Under the pieces are notes generated by a model, which saw nothing but the letters and a program-made list of their open reading frames with translations, ran no database searches and had not been told where the DNA came from. The position numbers were made by a program, and so were the translations under genes. Shown here piece by piece: positions 43,093-52,237 of a stretch of DNA of 64,000 nt; within the stretch, counting starts at the first letter, position 1, and each line of letters begins with the position of its first letter. This DNA is from Alkalihalophilus marmarensis DSM 21297 (GTDB lineage Bacteria; Bacillota; Bacilli; Bacillales; Bacillaceae_D): assembly GCF_000474275.2 (NCBI RefSeq), contig NZ_ATAE01000005.1, forward strand, positions 186,001-250,000. The letters are read 5' to 3'.

Positions 43093-43147
43093 AGAAAGTC
43101 TGATGTTCACTTTAATGAAAGTTAAAGTATGGCATCAGACTTTTTCG
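43093..43147 (+). terminator. Terminator after yqgO
   Basis: AAAGTCTGATG pairs with CATCAGACTTT; the loop has its own CTTTAA/TTAAAG stem; TTTTT follows. Confidence 0.8.
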
Positions 43148-43228
43148 TATATATACATACTATAAGGCTTATTAATGTCCTAACCTTTAGAGCCCTTGTT
43201 ATACTATAAGGGATAGGAGGATTGTATC

Positions 43229-43999
43229 TTGAAAGTGAAGTGGAGTACGATATGTTTTGATTTAGATAATACCTTATATAACCATGAATTTGCTTTTAAA
43301 CGTGCGATTAAGCAATGTTATTATACAAAAATCCATCGATGGAAGATTTCAGTTGACCAGGCTCCACCATTTGAAGCATGGTTCACTACTTTTAAATATT
43401 ATTGCGATCATTTTTGGCCCGAACTTGAACATAAGAGGATGAGCGGGCTTGATTACAGAAGGGCTCGATATGCTGAAGCGATGAGAGAGCACCGCCTTCC
43501 TGTAAAAATGGAGGAAGCGGATGACTTTCATAACGAGTATTATGAGATTGTCCATCAATTTGCAAAGCCCGACCCGATGATGGGGCCGTTATTAAAATGG
43601 TTGTCGGATATTGGGGTAAAGGTGGGAATTTTGACGAACGGCCCTTCTATTACCCAGCGAAATAAGATAGAAGCTCTAGGGCTTAATCAATTTGTAGAAG
43701 AACAGCATCTCCTTATTTCTAGTGAGACAGGGTTAGAAAAGCCTGATCCGCGTTTTTTTCATCTGATGGAACAGACCTTTCAGATGGGGAGGGACAGTCT
43801 TTTAAACACTGATACATTCTTATTTATAGGGGATTCATGGGAACAAGATGTAGAGGGGGCCGTGGCTGCCGGGTGGGATGCTGTATATTTGAATACAAGA
43901 GAGATAGAGCCTTCGAGCCATGTGAATGTAGTTACTAATGTACATTCTTTAAGCGACATATATGTATGGCTTCAAACATATGGGAGAGGGGGCAGGTAG
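43229..43999 (+). CDS. HAD-family phosphatase
   Basis: 256-residue cytoplasmic hydrolase. TTG 43229 has AGGAGG at the right distance and the protein then begins K-V-K-W-S-T-I-C-F-D-L-D-N-T-L-Y, HAD motif I close to the N-terminus. Motif II is in I-L-T-N-G-P-S, motif III lysine in G-L-E-K-P-D-P, motif IV in F-I-G-D-S-W-E-Q-D. It has the long helical cap of subfamily IA, as in YjjG/YqgP-linked phosphatases. The gluP start follows its stop immediately, so the two are an operon. Substrate unknown. Confidence 0.85.
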   Translation: MKVKWSTICFDLDNTLYNHEFAFKRAIKQCYYTKIHRWKISVDQAPPFEAWFTTFKYYCDHFWPELEHKRMSGLDYRRARYAEAMREHRLPVKMEEADDFHNEYYEIVHQFAKPDPMMGPLLKWLSDIGVKVGILTNGPSITQRNKIEALGLNQFVEEQHLLISSETGLEKPDPRFFHLMEQTFQMGRDSLLNTDTFLFIGDSWEQDVEGAVAAGWDAVYLNTREIEPSSHVNVVTNVHSLSDIYVWLQTYGRGGR

Positions 44000-45538
44000 A
44001 TGTCCGTGTGGAAGCAGGATTTATATTTTTGGCAGCTTGTTCATTATTATGTAACAGAACGAGGCTTCCGCTTGTTATACGAAAAAAATAAAGAAGTGTG
44101 GCTTGAGGATGAGAACCCTAAGCCAAAACGGATCATTCGAATAGCTAGAAGAGATTTTGATTGGCAAAATCAATTAAGAAAAGATGTCACCGAAACAGTT
44201 AAGAGAGCAGAGCTCCTTAGAAAACAATTAAAGCAAAAGAAAATAGCTGGTGAGAATATCTATATTTCGATGTACCCTCCTGTGGATTCTTGGGATGATC
44301 TTACACGTCCTTTTTACTTGGGAAAAAAACAACAAACGATGATGAAAATGGTGTTGATTCCTAGTGGCTTAGAAGAGAAGAGAAGCGTAACGAGCGGTGA
44401 GTTGTCAAAAGATCTTATCCCCGCATTCCCTATTTATGAAGATATAGACATGGCAGAAGTCGTAATCGGCCGATTGAAGCGGGAGGTTAGACAACATACT
44501 AAGAAAAAAGAAGAGGAAGAGCGCTCTTTTTTCTTATACGGTAAACCAATTGCAACGTATGTGCTTTTAATCATGATTGCGGTCATGTTTTATATCGTAG
44601 AGCAAAATGGAGGAAGTACTCATGTACTGACTTTAATTGAGTTCGGAGCCAAGTATAATCCAGCTATTCTTGATGGGGAATGGTGGAGGTTTTTTAGCTC
44701 GATGTTTCTCCATATCGGGTTTATCCACTTATTTATGAATTCTTTAGCGCTCTTTTATTTAGGCGGAGCGGTTGAGAGAATGTATGGCACGAGCCGCTTT
44801 GTTCTTATTTATTTTATTGCTGGATTAATTGGGTCGATCTCTAGTTTTGCTTTTAATGAGCAAGTAGCAGCAGGAGCTTCAGGTGCGATCTTCGGCCTCT
44901 TTGGTGCCCTTTTATACTTTGGAATAGCGCAGCCTAAACTGTTTTTTAGAACGATGGGAATGAACGTCCTTGTTATTTTAGGAATTAATTTAGTTTTTGG
45001 CTTCGTGATGCCGATGATTGATAACGGTGCCCATATTGGTGGTCTTGTTGGCGGTTTTCTAGCAGCCGCGCTCGTTCAGCTGCCGAAAGAAAGAGGGCGG
45101 CCGAGGCAGATTTTTTACCTCTTAGGAACCATTATTCTTGCTCTCAGCCTTTTTTGGTTAGGTCACATAAAAGAAGACCAACAAATGTCCTCTTTATTAT
45201 CATTACAGCTTGCCCAAGAGTATATGCAGGAAGGCCGGTTTGATGAAGCCTACCCATTGATTGAGACTGTTCTAGAAGAGGAGAATGATAATCCTGAGGC
45301 TTATTTCTTGATGGCTTATTTAGAGTATGAATTCGGGGATTATGAAAAGGCAAGAGAATCACTCTTAAAAACCGTTGAATTAAGACCTTCTTTCCACGAG
45401 GCCCACTACAATCTAGCTCTGACTCACTCAAGGTTAGGTAATACAGAGGAGGCAATAGCCTCATTAGAAGAAGCCATTGCCCTCGCTCCGGAAGAAGAAG
45501 AATATCAAGCATTATATGATGATATAATGACTGACTAA
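44000..45538 (+). CDS. gluP: Rhomboid intramembrane protease GluP with TPR tail
   Basis: 512 residues, close to B. subtilis YqgP (507). The first ~180 residues are a cytoplasmic domain, residues ~185-400 hold seven helices of the rhomboid fold, and the last ~110 residues contain two or three TPR repeats. The catalytic dyad is S294 in G-A-S-G-A-I-F-G-L-F and H345 in G-A-H-I-G-G. In B. subtilis it cleaves magnesium and other membrane transporters. The start directly follows the HAD gene's stop. Position after yqgO is conserved. Confidence 0.93.
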   Translation: MSVWKQDLYFWQLVHYYVTERGFRLLYEKNKEVWLEDENPKPKRIIRIARRDFDWQNQLRKDVTETVKRAELLRKQLKQKKIAGENIYISMYPPVDSWDDLTRPFYLGKKQQTMMKMVLIPSGLEEKRSVTSGELSKDLIPAFPIYEDIDMAEVVIGRLKREVRQHTKKKEEEERSFFLYGKPIATYVLLIMIAVMFYIVEQNGGSTHVLTLIEFGAKYNPAILDGEWWRFFSSMFLHIGFIHLFMNSLALFYLGGAVERMYGTSRFVLIYFIAGLIGSISSFAFNEQVAAGASGAIFGLFGALLYFGIAQPKLFFRTMGMNVLVILGINLVFGFVMPMIDNGAHIGGLVGGFLAAALVQLPKERGRPRQIFYLLGTIILALSLFWLGHIKEDQQMSSLLSLQLAQEYMQEGRFDEAYPLIETVLEEENDNPEAYFLMAYLEYEFGDYEKARESLLKTVELRPSFHEAHYNLALTHSRLGNTEEAIASLEEAIALAPEEEEYQALYDDIMTD

Positions 45539-45541
45539 TAA

Positions 45542-46426
45542 CTATTCGGCTGCAGGAATTGATTGCATTAACTGAATGGGTGTATCGTCAGCTGTTCTAA
45601 ATAAAATAAATACATGATCTGGATTTTCTTTTGGAATAACGATTAACGGCACGGTGCTGCCTATCGGGCTTACTGCTGTGCCGTTAAGGTCGATTCCTAA
45701 TACATAGTTTTTATATAATCCTTCCCAAAGCCCCCCTAGAAATTTAGTTGTCTCCTCCATCGTTAAACCAGGAATAGGCTCTGATTGATACGTATCTATT
45801 TTCGTAAGCGGGATCCGTCGGTATTGTGATGATGGAATTTGATAGTATTCAAACAGATCATCCCAGTCATACGTTTGCTGCTGCTCTAAAATATAGTCAA
45901 GTATTCGTTTACTCTCTTTATCCTCAGCTGTTTCTGGAATCTTAAATGCATGAAGCGGACTTAGCGGCGAGTCAATCACATAAAGCTGATCAAAGCTGAT
46001 TGCTTGGGCGCTTCTAAATTCGTTATTCGGTCTTCTAAGTTCAGCATGATGGAATGTGATCACTTCATAGTGGCCGCTATCCTCTGCTGATACTTCTTTT
46101 TGCTGTGCTAAAAGCTCCGTATTTTCTTCCCACTTAGACATCGTATCTTTTAAAACCCCATCTTCAAATAAAAGAGAAACATCTTGTCTAATGGCCGCTT
46201 CTTCATTAAGTACGGACAACGTATCCCATCTTAGCTTATATTCATCTTCATCCGTCGACTGCAGAAATTCTAAGTTTGAGCTTGCTTCGGTATAGGTTGC
46301 ATTAGGATCGATAGGAAAGGTTATTAACGTTTCACGCAGGTAATTTGGCTTTCCGTAAATAGATAAAAATAAGCCGACGACAAGAGCTGCCGCACATACT
46401 GTAAGTAAGATCGTTCGTTTTCTCAT
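45542..46426 (-). CDS. Membrane-anchored exported protein of unknown function
   Basis: 294 residues. ATG 46426 is chosen because TGGAGGGGC lies nine bases before it; the open frame extends to 46648 but overlaps the divergent spoVAF gene. Residues 1-20 are a hydrophobic signal or anchor (R-K-R-T-I-L-L-T-V-C-A-A-A-L). The rest is soluble and presumably outside the membrane, with no motif I recognise. It is convergent with gluP, only three bases apart. Its divergent arrangement with spoVAF raises a sporulation link, but nothing in the sequence proves it. Confidence 0.7.
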   Translation of the reverse strand: MRKRTILLTVCAAALVVGLFLSIYGKPNYLRETLITFPIDPNATYTEASSNLEFLQSTDEDEYKLRWDTLSVLNEEAAIRQDVSLLFEDGVLKDTMSKWEENTELLAQQKEVSAEDSGHYEVITFHHAELRRPNNEFRSAQAISFDQLYVIDSPLSPLHAFKIPETAEDKESKRILDYILEQQQTYDWDDLFEYYQIPSSQYRRIPLTKIDTYQSEPIPGLTMEETTKFLGGLWEGLYKNYVLGIDLNGTAVSPIGSTVPLIVIPKENPDHVFILFRTADDTPIQLMQSIPAAE

Positions 46427-46550
46427 AATAAGCCCCTCCATTTGGACAAACGGTTGCCTCATATATATGAAGGTACTTATGCAATTATGAGCTAGATGCA
46501 TGGTATGACCAACATTTGCAAATAATGAGGAAGACATTGGAGGTGGTTTT

Positions 46551-48014
46551 ATGGGTGATACAGAAGTCAAACATCGAGTTTCAAATGAGTATACAAAAAA
46601 CATATCTTTTTTGAAAAAAGAACTAGCAGTAGACGATAGTTTTGACATTATCTACTTGGAACTTGAACACGCCGGCAGGCAGATGGGACTCTTTTTAGTT
46701 GATGGCTTTGCAAAAGATTCAGCTTTAACGCAAATTCAGCGTGAGCTATCAATGACCACGGAAAGCATGCTTGATGAAAAGCCGCTCGATAAATTAATAA
46801 AAAGCCGAATTCCATACGTGGAGATCGAAACGACTGATGATTTAGATAATGTAGTAGATCAAGTACTAGCAGGACCAGCAGCATTAGTAGTTGAAGGATG
46901 CGACTACGTTATCTTGCTCGATACAAGAGAGTATCCTGTACGTGGACCTGAAGAACCGGATACAGAGCAAGTCATACGAGGCTCAAAAGATGGATTTGTC
47001 GAAACCCTCGTTATGAATGCGGCACTTATCAGAAGACGTATTCGCGATCGAACAATGCGGGTTGAATATGTGCAGGTAGGAAGACGCTCAAAAACGGATT
47101 TAGCGATTACCTATATAGCAGATATTGCTGATAACAAGTATGTAAAAGAAATTAAATCAGCATTAGAGAAAATTGATACCGACGGCCTTCCGATGGGAGA
47201 CAAAACAATTGAGGAGTTTATTTTTGGGCATCACTATAACCCTTATCCCCTTGTGCGTTATACCGAGCGTCCGGATGTAGCCGCTACCCATCTTTTTGAG
47301 GGGCATATTATTATCATGGTGGACGGATCTCCTAGTGTGATGATCAGTCCTACAACATTCTGGCATCATATGCAGCATGCAGAGGAGTACAGACAGAAGC
47401 CTTTGATTGGTCTCGGCTTGCGTTTAGTACGTTTCATTGCTGTCTGGGCTTCGATTTTTCTGCTTCCTCTATGGTACTTGCTTGCGACAAATGACAATTT
47501 CGGACCACAAGCGCTCACGTATATTGGTTCAGAGGAAGTTGGCAGCGTGCCATTATTTGCTCAATTTTTGATCGCGGAAATAGGAATTGAAATGTTGAGG
47601 ATGGCGGCCATACATACCCCTAATGCCTTAGCTACAGCACTAGGGTTAGTGTCTGCACTTTTAATAGGAGAAGTGGCAATCAATGTCGGATTATTTTCAC
47701 CAGAAGTCGTTCTTTATCTAGCGGTTGCTGCTGTAGGTTCATTTGCGACCCCTAGTTATGAAATGGGTCTTGCTAACCGATTCATTAGAGTAGCACTATT
47801 AATAAGTGCAGCTGCTTTCCACTTAGGGGGCTATATAGTTGGGATTACATTATGGATCCTGCTCCTTGTCCGTACAAAAGTGCTTGATATGCCTTATCTA
47901 TGGCCGTTTATCCCATTTAACGTACGAGCGATGCGCGATGTTTTATTTAGAGCGCCCATGCCGCTTAAAAATAGACGTCCGGTTTCTCTGCATCCACAGG
48001 ACCCCGATCGGTAA
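46551..48014 (+). CDS. spoVAF: Spore germination protein SpoVAF (GerA family)
   Basis: 487 residues with the GerA-type layout: a large cytosolic N-terminal domain (Y-V-E-I-E-T-T; L-V-V-E-G-C-D-Y-V-I-L-L-D-T-R; R-G-S-K-D-G-F-V-E-T-L), then five or so helices from residue ~295 (L-R-L-V-R-F-I-A-V-W-A-S-I-F). The P-G/A-A-x-I-V-E-G and F-E-G-H-I-I-I-M-V-D-G-S-P features fit SpoVAF rather than GerAA. SpoVAF supports nutrient-triggered germination in the inner spore membrane. The usual spoVA neighbours are missing. A sigma-G promoter would be expected; I do not see a clear one. Confidence 0.85.
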   Translation: MGDTEVKHRVSNEYTKNISFLKKELAVDDSFDIIYLELEHAGRQMGLFLVDGFAKDSALTQIQRELSMTTESMLDEKPLDKLIKSRIPYVEIETTDDLDNVVDQVLAGPAALVVEGCDYVILLDTREYPVRGPEEPDTEQVIRGSKDGFVETLVMNAALIRRRIRDRTMRVEYVQVGRRSKTDLAITYIADIADNKYVKEIKSALEKIDTDGLPMGDKTIEEFIFGHHYNPYPLVRYTERPDVAATHLFEGHIIIMVDGSPSVMISPTTFWHHMQHAEEYRQKPLIGLGLRLVRFIAVWASIFLLPLWYLLATNDNFGPQALTYIGSEEVGSVPLFAQFLIAEIGIEMLRMAAIHTPNALATALGLVSALLIGEVAINVGLFSPEVVLYLAVAAVGSFATPSYEMGLANRFIRVALLISAAAFHLGGYIVGITLWILLLVRTKVLDMPYLWPFIPFNVRAMRDVLFRAPMPLKNRRPVSLHPQDPDR

Positions 48015-48054
48015 AAGAATCAGAAAAAAATTCTCAAAAAGAAAATCTCAGAAA

Positions 48055-48096
48055 AAAGCCTCAGTCTGTCTAATGACAAGACTGAGGCTTTTTTTA
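48055..48096. terminator. Bidirectional terminator between spoVAF and yueI
   Basis: AAAAAGCCTCAGTCT pairs with AGACTGAGGCTTTTT around a loop of about ten bases. Confidence 0.92.
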
Positions 48097-48489
48097 TAGT
48101 TCGTTCATATCTTGCTTGTACCAGTCATCCTCGATGACAAAAGACGTTTTGCTGATGGCAGTTGCAGGATCAGCAAGAACAAGTCCAAATGGTGTTTCTG
48201 ATGTTGGAGTAACAATTGTAAAAGGGACTGATTGTTGATTTGCTTCTTTAATGTAATTGGAATAAATGCTATAAGATAAATTTCCATTTAAGAAAAGTTT
48301 GAGGTTTTGTTTCGTTTTCATCAACTGAATGACTTCCCCGTATGTACCAGCTTTCATCACTTGGCTTTTTGTTAGGGCAATATGAATTCTTTCAGCGAAA
48401 TTGGAGAGAAATAATGCTTTCTCTTCAGGTTTTAATTCAGGTGTTCCGTAAATAGCGTGATCGAGTACTTCCTTCATTTTTTTGTCCAT
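48094..48489 (-). CDS. yueI: YueI-family DUF1694 protein
   Basis: 131-residue cytoplasmic protein of unknown function. Typical features: G-T-P-E-L-K-P-E-E-K near the N-terminus, L-G-N/E-F-A-E-R-I-like segment and A-L-T-K-S-Q-V. ATG 48489 has AAGAGGGATCC before it. It stands alone, convergent with spoVAF. The name is based on overall resemblance. Confidence 0.75.
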   Translation of the reverse strand: MDKKMKEVLDHAIYGTPELKPEEKALFLSNFAERIHIALTKSQVMKAGTYGEVIQLMKTKQNLKLFLNGNLSYSIYSNYIKEANQQSVPFTIVTPTSETPFGLVLADPATAISKTSFVIEDDWYKQDMNEL

Positions 48490-48706
48490 GATGGATCCCT
48501 CTTTCCTAATTCTGACTTCCCTTTTGATGATTTCTTGTCCTTAATTTGGACAATGGACATATCATAGCATAGAGAGGTTTACTACGTATACGAAATAAGC
48601 TTGGTGTAGGTTTCATTTTTCCATGCTTAGGATCATGAAATACCTTAATAAGCAATTTACAGGTAGTTAACATACATTCCTTAAATAAACGAGGGGAGAG
48701 GTTGGA

Positions 48707-49219
48707 ATGTGGTTTGGAATAATGATGTTATTTTTTGTCTTTGCTTTAGGGTTCACGTTAGGCGGTCTTTTAAGTACACCTAAACAGCCGCCGCAGCTAA
48801 TGCACGTTATTTTATTTAGTTTTGTCTTTGGCGTATTAACTTATTTAGGCATGCTAAGCGGAATGTTTGTCACAAGCTGGTTTGCTTTTGGCTTTATTGA
48901 GATCATTATAGTTATCCTAACTTTCCTTTTCATTATTGCCTCTGTCACAAATTTTCATCCTACATTCGGTTTCTTTGGGCACGGAAGACCGATTGTGCTT
49001 ATCTTATTATCTTCGTTGTTTTTTGTGATGGGTTTTGAATGGGGAATTGTAGAACTTAGAACTTTTTTTACAGTAAGTGCGGCAATCTTATTTTTTTGTG
49101 CCATATGTCTCGGATTGTTTATTCAGCAGCAAATTCAAGCGTTGTTATGGCGTTATTCGTACATTGTTTACTTACCGCTAATTTGGCTTCTTTTCGTAAC
49201 CATCATAAAGCTGTTATAA
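48707..49219 (+). CDS. Integral membrane protein of unknown function
   Basis: 170 residues with five or six hydrophobic helices and almost no soluble part. ATG 48707 follows GAGGGGAGAGG. It lies just before yqgQ on the same strand (19 bases to the yqgQ ATG), so a shared transcript with yqgQ-glcK is likely. It has conserved-looking short loops (S-T-P-K-Q-P-P and N-F-H-P-T-F-G-F-F-G-H-G-R-P) but I do not recognise the family. Confidence 0.65.
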   Translation: MWFGIMMLFFVFALGFTLGGLLSTPKQPPQLMHVILFSFVFGVLTYLGMLSGMFVTSWFAFGFIEIIIVILTFLFIIASVTNFHPTFGFFGHGRPIVLILLSSLFFVMGFEWGIVELRTFFTVSAAILFFCAICLGLFIQQQIQALLWRYSYIVYLPLIWLLFVTIIKLL

Positions 49220-49238
49220 TGAGTCCGAGGTGAGCGTC

Positions 49239-49421
49239 ATGAACACGTTATTTGACGTGATGCAGCTGCTTAAAAAATATGGAATTTTTATTTATACGGG
49301 TGAGCGGGCTGTTGACTTAGAGTTGATGGAAGAAGAAGTTCGCGAACTGTATGAAATGAAAATGATTGAAGCAGAAACATTCCAAAAGGCATTGCTGCTT
49401 ATTAGACATGAAAAAACTTAA
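49239..49421 (+). CDS. yqgQ: YqgQ small protein
   Basis: 60 residues, close to B. subtilis YqgQ: M-N-T-L-F-D-V-M-Q-L-L-K-K-Y-G, I-Y-T-G-E-R, L-E-L-M-E-E-E-V-R-E-L-Y. A three-helix cytoplasmic protein that may bind single-stranded nucleic acid. ATG 49239 has AGGTGA before it; an upstream GTG (49230) would be worse placed. It is directly before glcK as in B. subtilis. Confidence 0.9.
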   Translation: MNTLFDVMQLLKKYGIFIYTGERAVDLELMEEEVRELYEMKMIEAETFQKALLLIRHEKT

Positions 49422-49459
49422 GCATGAAAAAACAGAATAGTAAAGGTGGAGTATAACGA

Positions 49460-50449
49460 TTGAGTACAACGACGAAAAAATGGTATGTAGGTGTTGACCT
49501 AGGCGGGACAACAATTAAAATGGCGTTCATTACTTCATACGGTGAAATTGTATCAAAATGGGAAATCCCAACAAATACCGAGGATGGCGGAATTCATATC
49601 ACGATGGATATTGCAAAATCCATTGATCATAAATTGAACGAGCTAAACCAAGAAAAAGAACATTTAGCAGCGATCGGCATGGGGGCTCCTGGGTTTATTG
49701 AAATGGAAACAGGATTTATCTATCAAGCTGTTAACATTGGCTGGAAAGACTTCCCTCTTAAAGACCGGCTTGAAGTGGAAACAGGCCTTCCTGTGACAGT
49801 TGATAATGATGCAAATATTGCAGCATTAGGAGAAATGTGGCGCGGTGCTGGCGATGGTGCCAAAAATCTTCTTTGCGTTACGCTTGGAACAGGTGTTGGT
49901 GGCGGTATTATCGCTAATGGACAAATCCTTCACGGTGCTAGCGGGATGGCTGGGGAGATCGGCCATATTACATCTGTTACAAAGGGCGGTGCTCCGTGTA
50001 ATTGCGGGAAAACAGGCTGTCTTGAAACGATTGCTTCTGCAACAGGTATTGCCCGGCTTGCTACTGAGGCAGTTGCCGTATCAAATGAGCCTAGTTTATT
50101 AAAGGAACAATTTGATACATTAGGTTCGTTAACTTCAAAAGATGTATTTGAAGCACTTGCTAAAGGCGATCATTTAGCAGAACAAGTATTGGATGAAACG
50201 GCTTCTTATCTTGGTGTAGCAATCGCGAACCTTTCAAATGCACTAAATCCAGAGAAAATTGTCATTGGCGGCGGTGTATCAAAAGCTGGCGATGCATTAC
50301 TTGAGCCACTTAGAACCTATTTTAATCAGTATGCATTAGAGCGTGTGGCGAGCAGTGCCGAGTTTAAAATTGCGACTTTAGGTAATGATGCAGGTGTAAT
50401 CGGCGGTGCTTGGCTGGCTAAACAAAAGCTGACTAAGACACATTATTAA
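49460..50449 (+). CDS. glcK: Glucokinase (ROK family)
   Basis: Phosphorylates glucose to glucose-6-phosphate with ATP. TTG 49460 follows AAAGGTGGAG (329 residues). ROK motifs: G-V-D-L-G-G-T-T-I-K for the phosphate loop, V-D-N-D-A-N-I-A-A-L-G-E-M-W with the catalytic aspartate, G-E-I-G-H-I and the zinc motif C-N-C-G-K-T-G-C-L-E. Behind yqgQ as in B. subtilis. Supplies hexose phosphate that could feed the glucan cluster at 31-38 kb, though they are not linked. Confidence 0.95.
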   Translation: MSTTTKKWYVGVDLGGTTIKMAFITSYGEIVSKWEIPTNTEDGGIHITMDIAKSIDHKLNELNQEKEHLAAIGMGAPGFIEMETGFIYQAVNIGWKDFPLKDRLEVETGLPVTVDNDANIAALGEMWRGAGDGAKNLLCVTLGTGVGGGIIANGQILHGASGMAGEIGHITSVTKGGAPCNCGKTGCLETIASATGIARLATEAVAVSNEPSLLKEQFDTLGSLTSKDVFEALAKGDHLAEQVLDETASYLGVAIANLSNALNPEKIVIGGGVSKAGDALLEPLRTYFNQYALERVASSAEFKIATLGNDAGVIGGAWLAKQKLTKTHY

Positions 50450-50486
50450 GAGCTGCTACATACTATAAAATAGGACAACTCATATA

Positions 50487-50511
50487 CATGACCAACGTTT
50501 TGTTGGTCATG
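50487..50511. repeat. Perfect 10-bp hairpin between glcK and aspA
   Basis: CATGACCAAC and GTTGGTCATG around GTTTT. No T tract follows, so it is either an inefficient terminator or an operator. Confidence 0.5.
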
Positions 50512-50588
50512 CTAAGACTAATAAGACTCCAGTATAATTATATAAAAAATAAAAAGATATGAACGGACAGAGAGGACGAATAACAACA

Positions 50589-52004
50589 ATGACTGACTAT
50601 CGAACGGAACGCGATTTATTAGGTGAAAAAGAAGTGCCAAAGGATGCTTATTACGGTATTCAAACGATGAGGGCACGTGAGAATTTTCCTATCACAGGAT
50701 ATCCTCCGCACCCTGAATTAATTCGCGCTTTTGGTTATGTAAAAAAAGCTGCAGCTATGGCCAATAGAGATGTTGGGGTATTACAAAAAAATATTGCTGA
50801 TGCGATTATTACTGCTGCTGAAGATGTCATTGAAGGTAAATTAAATGATCAGTTTATCGTTGATTCAATTCAAGGCGGTGCTGGTACTTCATTCAATATG
50901 AATGCAAACGAAGTTATTGCTAACCGTGCGATTGAAATTTTAGGCGGGGTAAAAGGCGAGTATATGAAGGTAAGCCCAAATACACATGTGAATATGGCTC
51001 AATCGACTAACGATGCTTTCCCAACGGCTATTCACATTGCAAGTTTAAACTTAGCTAAAGGGCTTACGGATTCATTAAATGAGTTAATCGAAGCGATGCA
51101 TGAAAAAGAGAAAGAATTTGATGACGTGTTAAAAATGGGTCGAACTCATCTGCAAGACGCGGTGCCTATTCGCTTAGGGCAGGAATTTGGTGCTTATAGA
51201 CGAGTTCTTACAAGAGACCTAGGCCGCTTAACTCGCTCAGTCGAGCACCTGTATGAAATTAATTTAGGAGCAACTGCTGTAGGAACGGGACTTAATGCAA
51301 AAGTTGAATACATTGAAAAAGTGTCTAAGTATTTAGCTGATATTACAGATCACCCATTTGAAACAGCAGAAGATTTAGTTGATGCCACTCAGAACACCGA
51401 TGCGTATACAGAATTATCTAGTGCGATGAAAATTATGGCGATTAACTTATCAAAGATTGCAAATGACCTTCGCCTAATGAGCTCTGGACCGCGGACAGGC
51501 TTGAATGAAATCAATTTGCCGCCAAGACAGCCAGGTTCATCTATTATGCCTGGAAAAGTGAATCCGGTGATGTGTGAAGTAATGAACCAGGTGTCATTCC
51601 AAGTGATAGGAAACGATCAAACGATCAGTCTTGCTTCAGAAGCAGGCCAGCTTGAGTTAAATGTCATGGAGCCTGTGCTTGTATTCAACCTTCTACAATC
51701 GCTGTCTATTTTACAAAATGGAATGAAAGTATTCCGTGAATATGCGATTGAAGGAATTACAGCAAACATTGAGCATTGTCGTGAGATGGTTGAGCGCAGT
51801 GTAGGGATTATTACAGCGATTAATCCGCATGTAGGATATGAAGTGGCGACACGTATTGCAAAAGAAGCCATTCAAACGGATCGTCCTGTTCGTGAAATTT
51901 GTCTGGAAAGAGGCATTTTAACAGAAGAAGAACTAAATGAAATTCTCGATCCTAAAGAAATGACGAATCCAGGAATTGCTGGAGCAAGGTTTATTTATGG
52001 CTAA
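50589..52004 (+). CDS. aspA: Aspartate ammonia-lyase
   Basis: Converts aspartate to fumarate and ammonia. ATG 50589 (M-T-D-Y-R-T-E-R-D-L-L-G) fits the family N-terminus; ATG 50559 would add ten residues and has no ribosome site; GAGAGGACG lies about 13 bases upstream. The signature loop G-S-S-I-M-P-G-K-V-N-P with the catalytic serine is intact, as are S-T-N-D-A-F-P and G-R-T-H-L-Q-D. The 471-residue length is typical. The gene is single, with a terminator behind it. Confidence 0.94.
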   Translation: MTDYRTERDLLGEKEVPKDAYYGIQTMRARENFPITGYPPHPELIRAFGYVKKAAAMANRDVGVLQKNIADAIITAAEDVIEGKLNDQFIVDSIQGGAGTSFNMNANEVIANRAIEILGGVKGEYMKVSPNTHVNMAQSTNDAFPTAIHIASLNLAKGLTDSLNELIEAMHEKEKEFDDVLKMGRTHLQDAVPIRLGQEFGAYRRVLTRDLGRLTRSVEHLYEINLGATAVGTGLNAKVEYIEKVSKYLADITDHPFETAEDLVDATQNTDAYTELSSAMKIMAINLSKIANDLRLMSSGPRTGLNEINLPPRQPGSSIMPGKVNPVMCEVMNQVSFQVIGNDQTISLASEAGQLELNVMEPVLVFNLLQSLSILQNGMKVFREYAIEGITANIEHCREMVERSVGIITAINPHVGYEVATRIAKEAIQTDRPVREICLERGILTEEELNEILDPKEMTNPGIAGARFIYG

Positions 52005-52006
52005 AT

Positions 52007-52051
52007 CTAAAAAACACATTATCCCTTTTTTAGGTGGTAATGTGTTTTTTT
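52007..52051 (+). terminator. Terminator after aspA
   Basis: AAAAACACATTA pairs with TAATGTGTTTTT, followed by further T residues. Confidence 0.85.
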
Positions 52052-52237
52052 ACTGCGTTAATGAGTTTTGTGAAACTTTTTACTTGAATAAACGTCTAAT
52101 AAGAAGAGGTTAGAATTTAATTGGATAGAAAATGAAAAAAATTCCTACATAAATCACAAAATAATGCTCTAAGATTATTGTTGTTCCATCAATCCCATGC
52201 GATAATGTGAAAATACTAGAAAGAAAGGAGGGGGAAT

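Noticed and set aside
45542-46648. Longer N-terminus of the protein that starts at 46426
   Set aside because: The added 74 residues have no ribosome site and overlap the divergent spoVAF coding region; the signal peptide would become internal.
51617-51871. 84-residue frame opposite to aspA
   Set aside because: Mirror of the conserved aspA coding sequence; no start signal.
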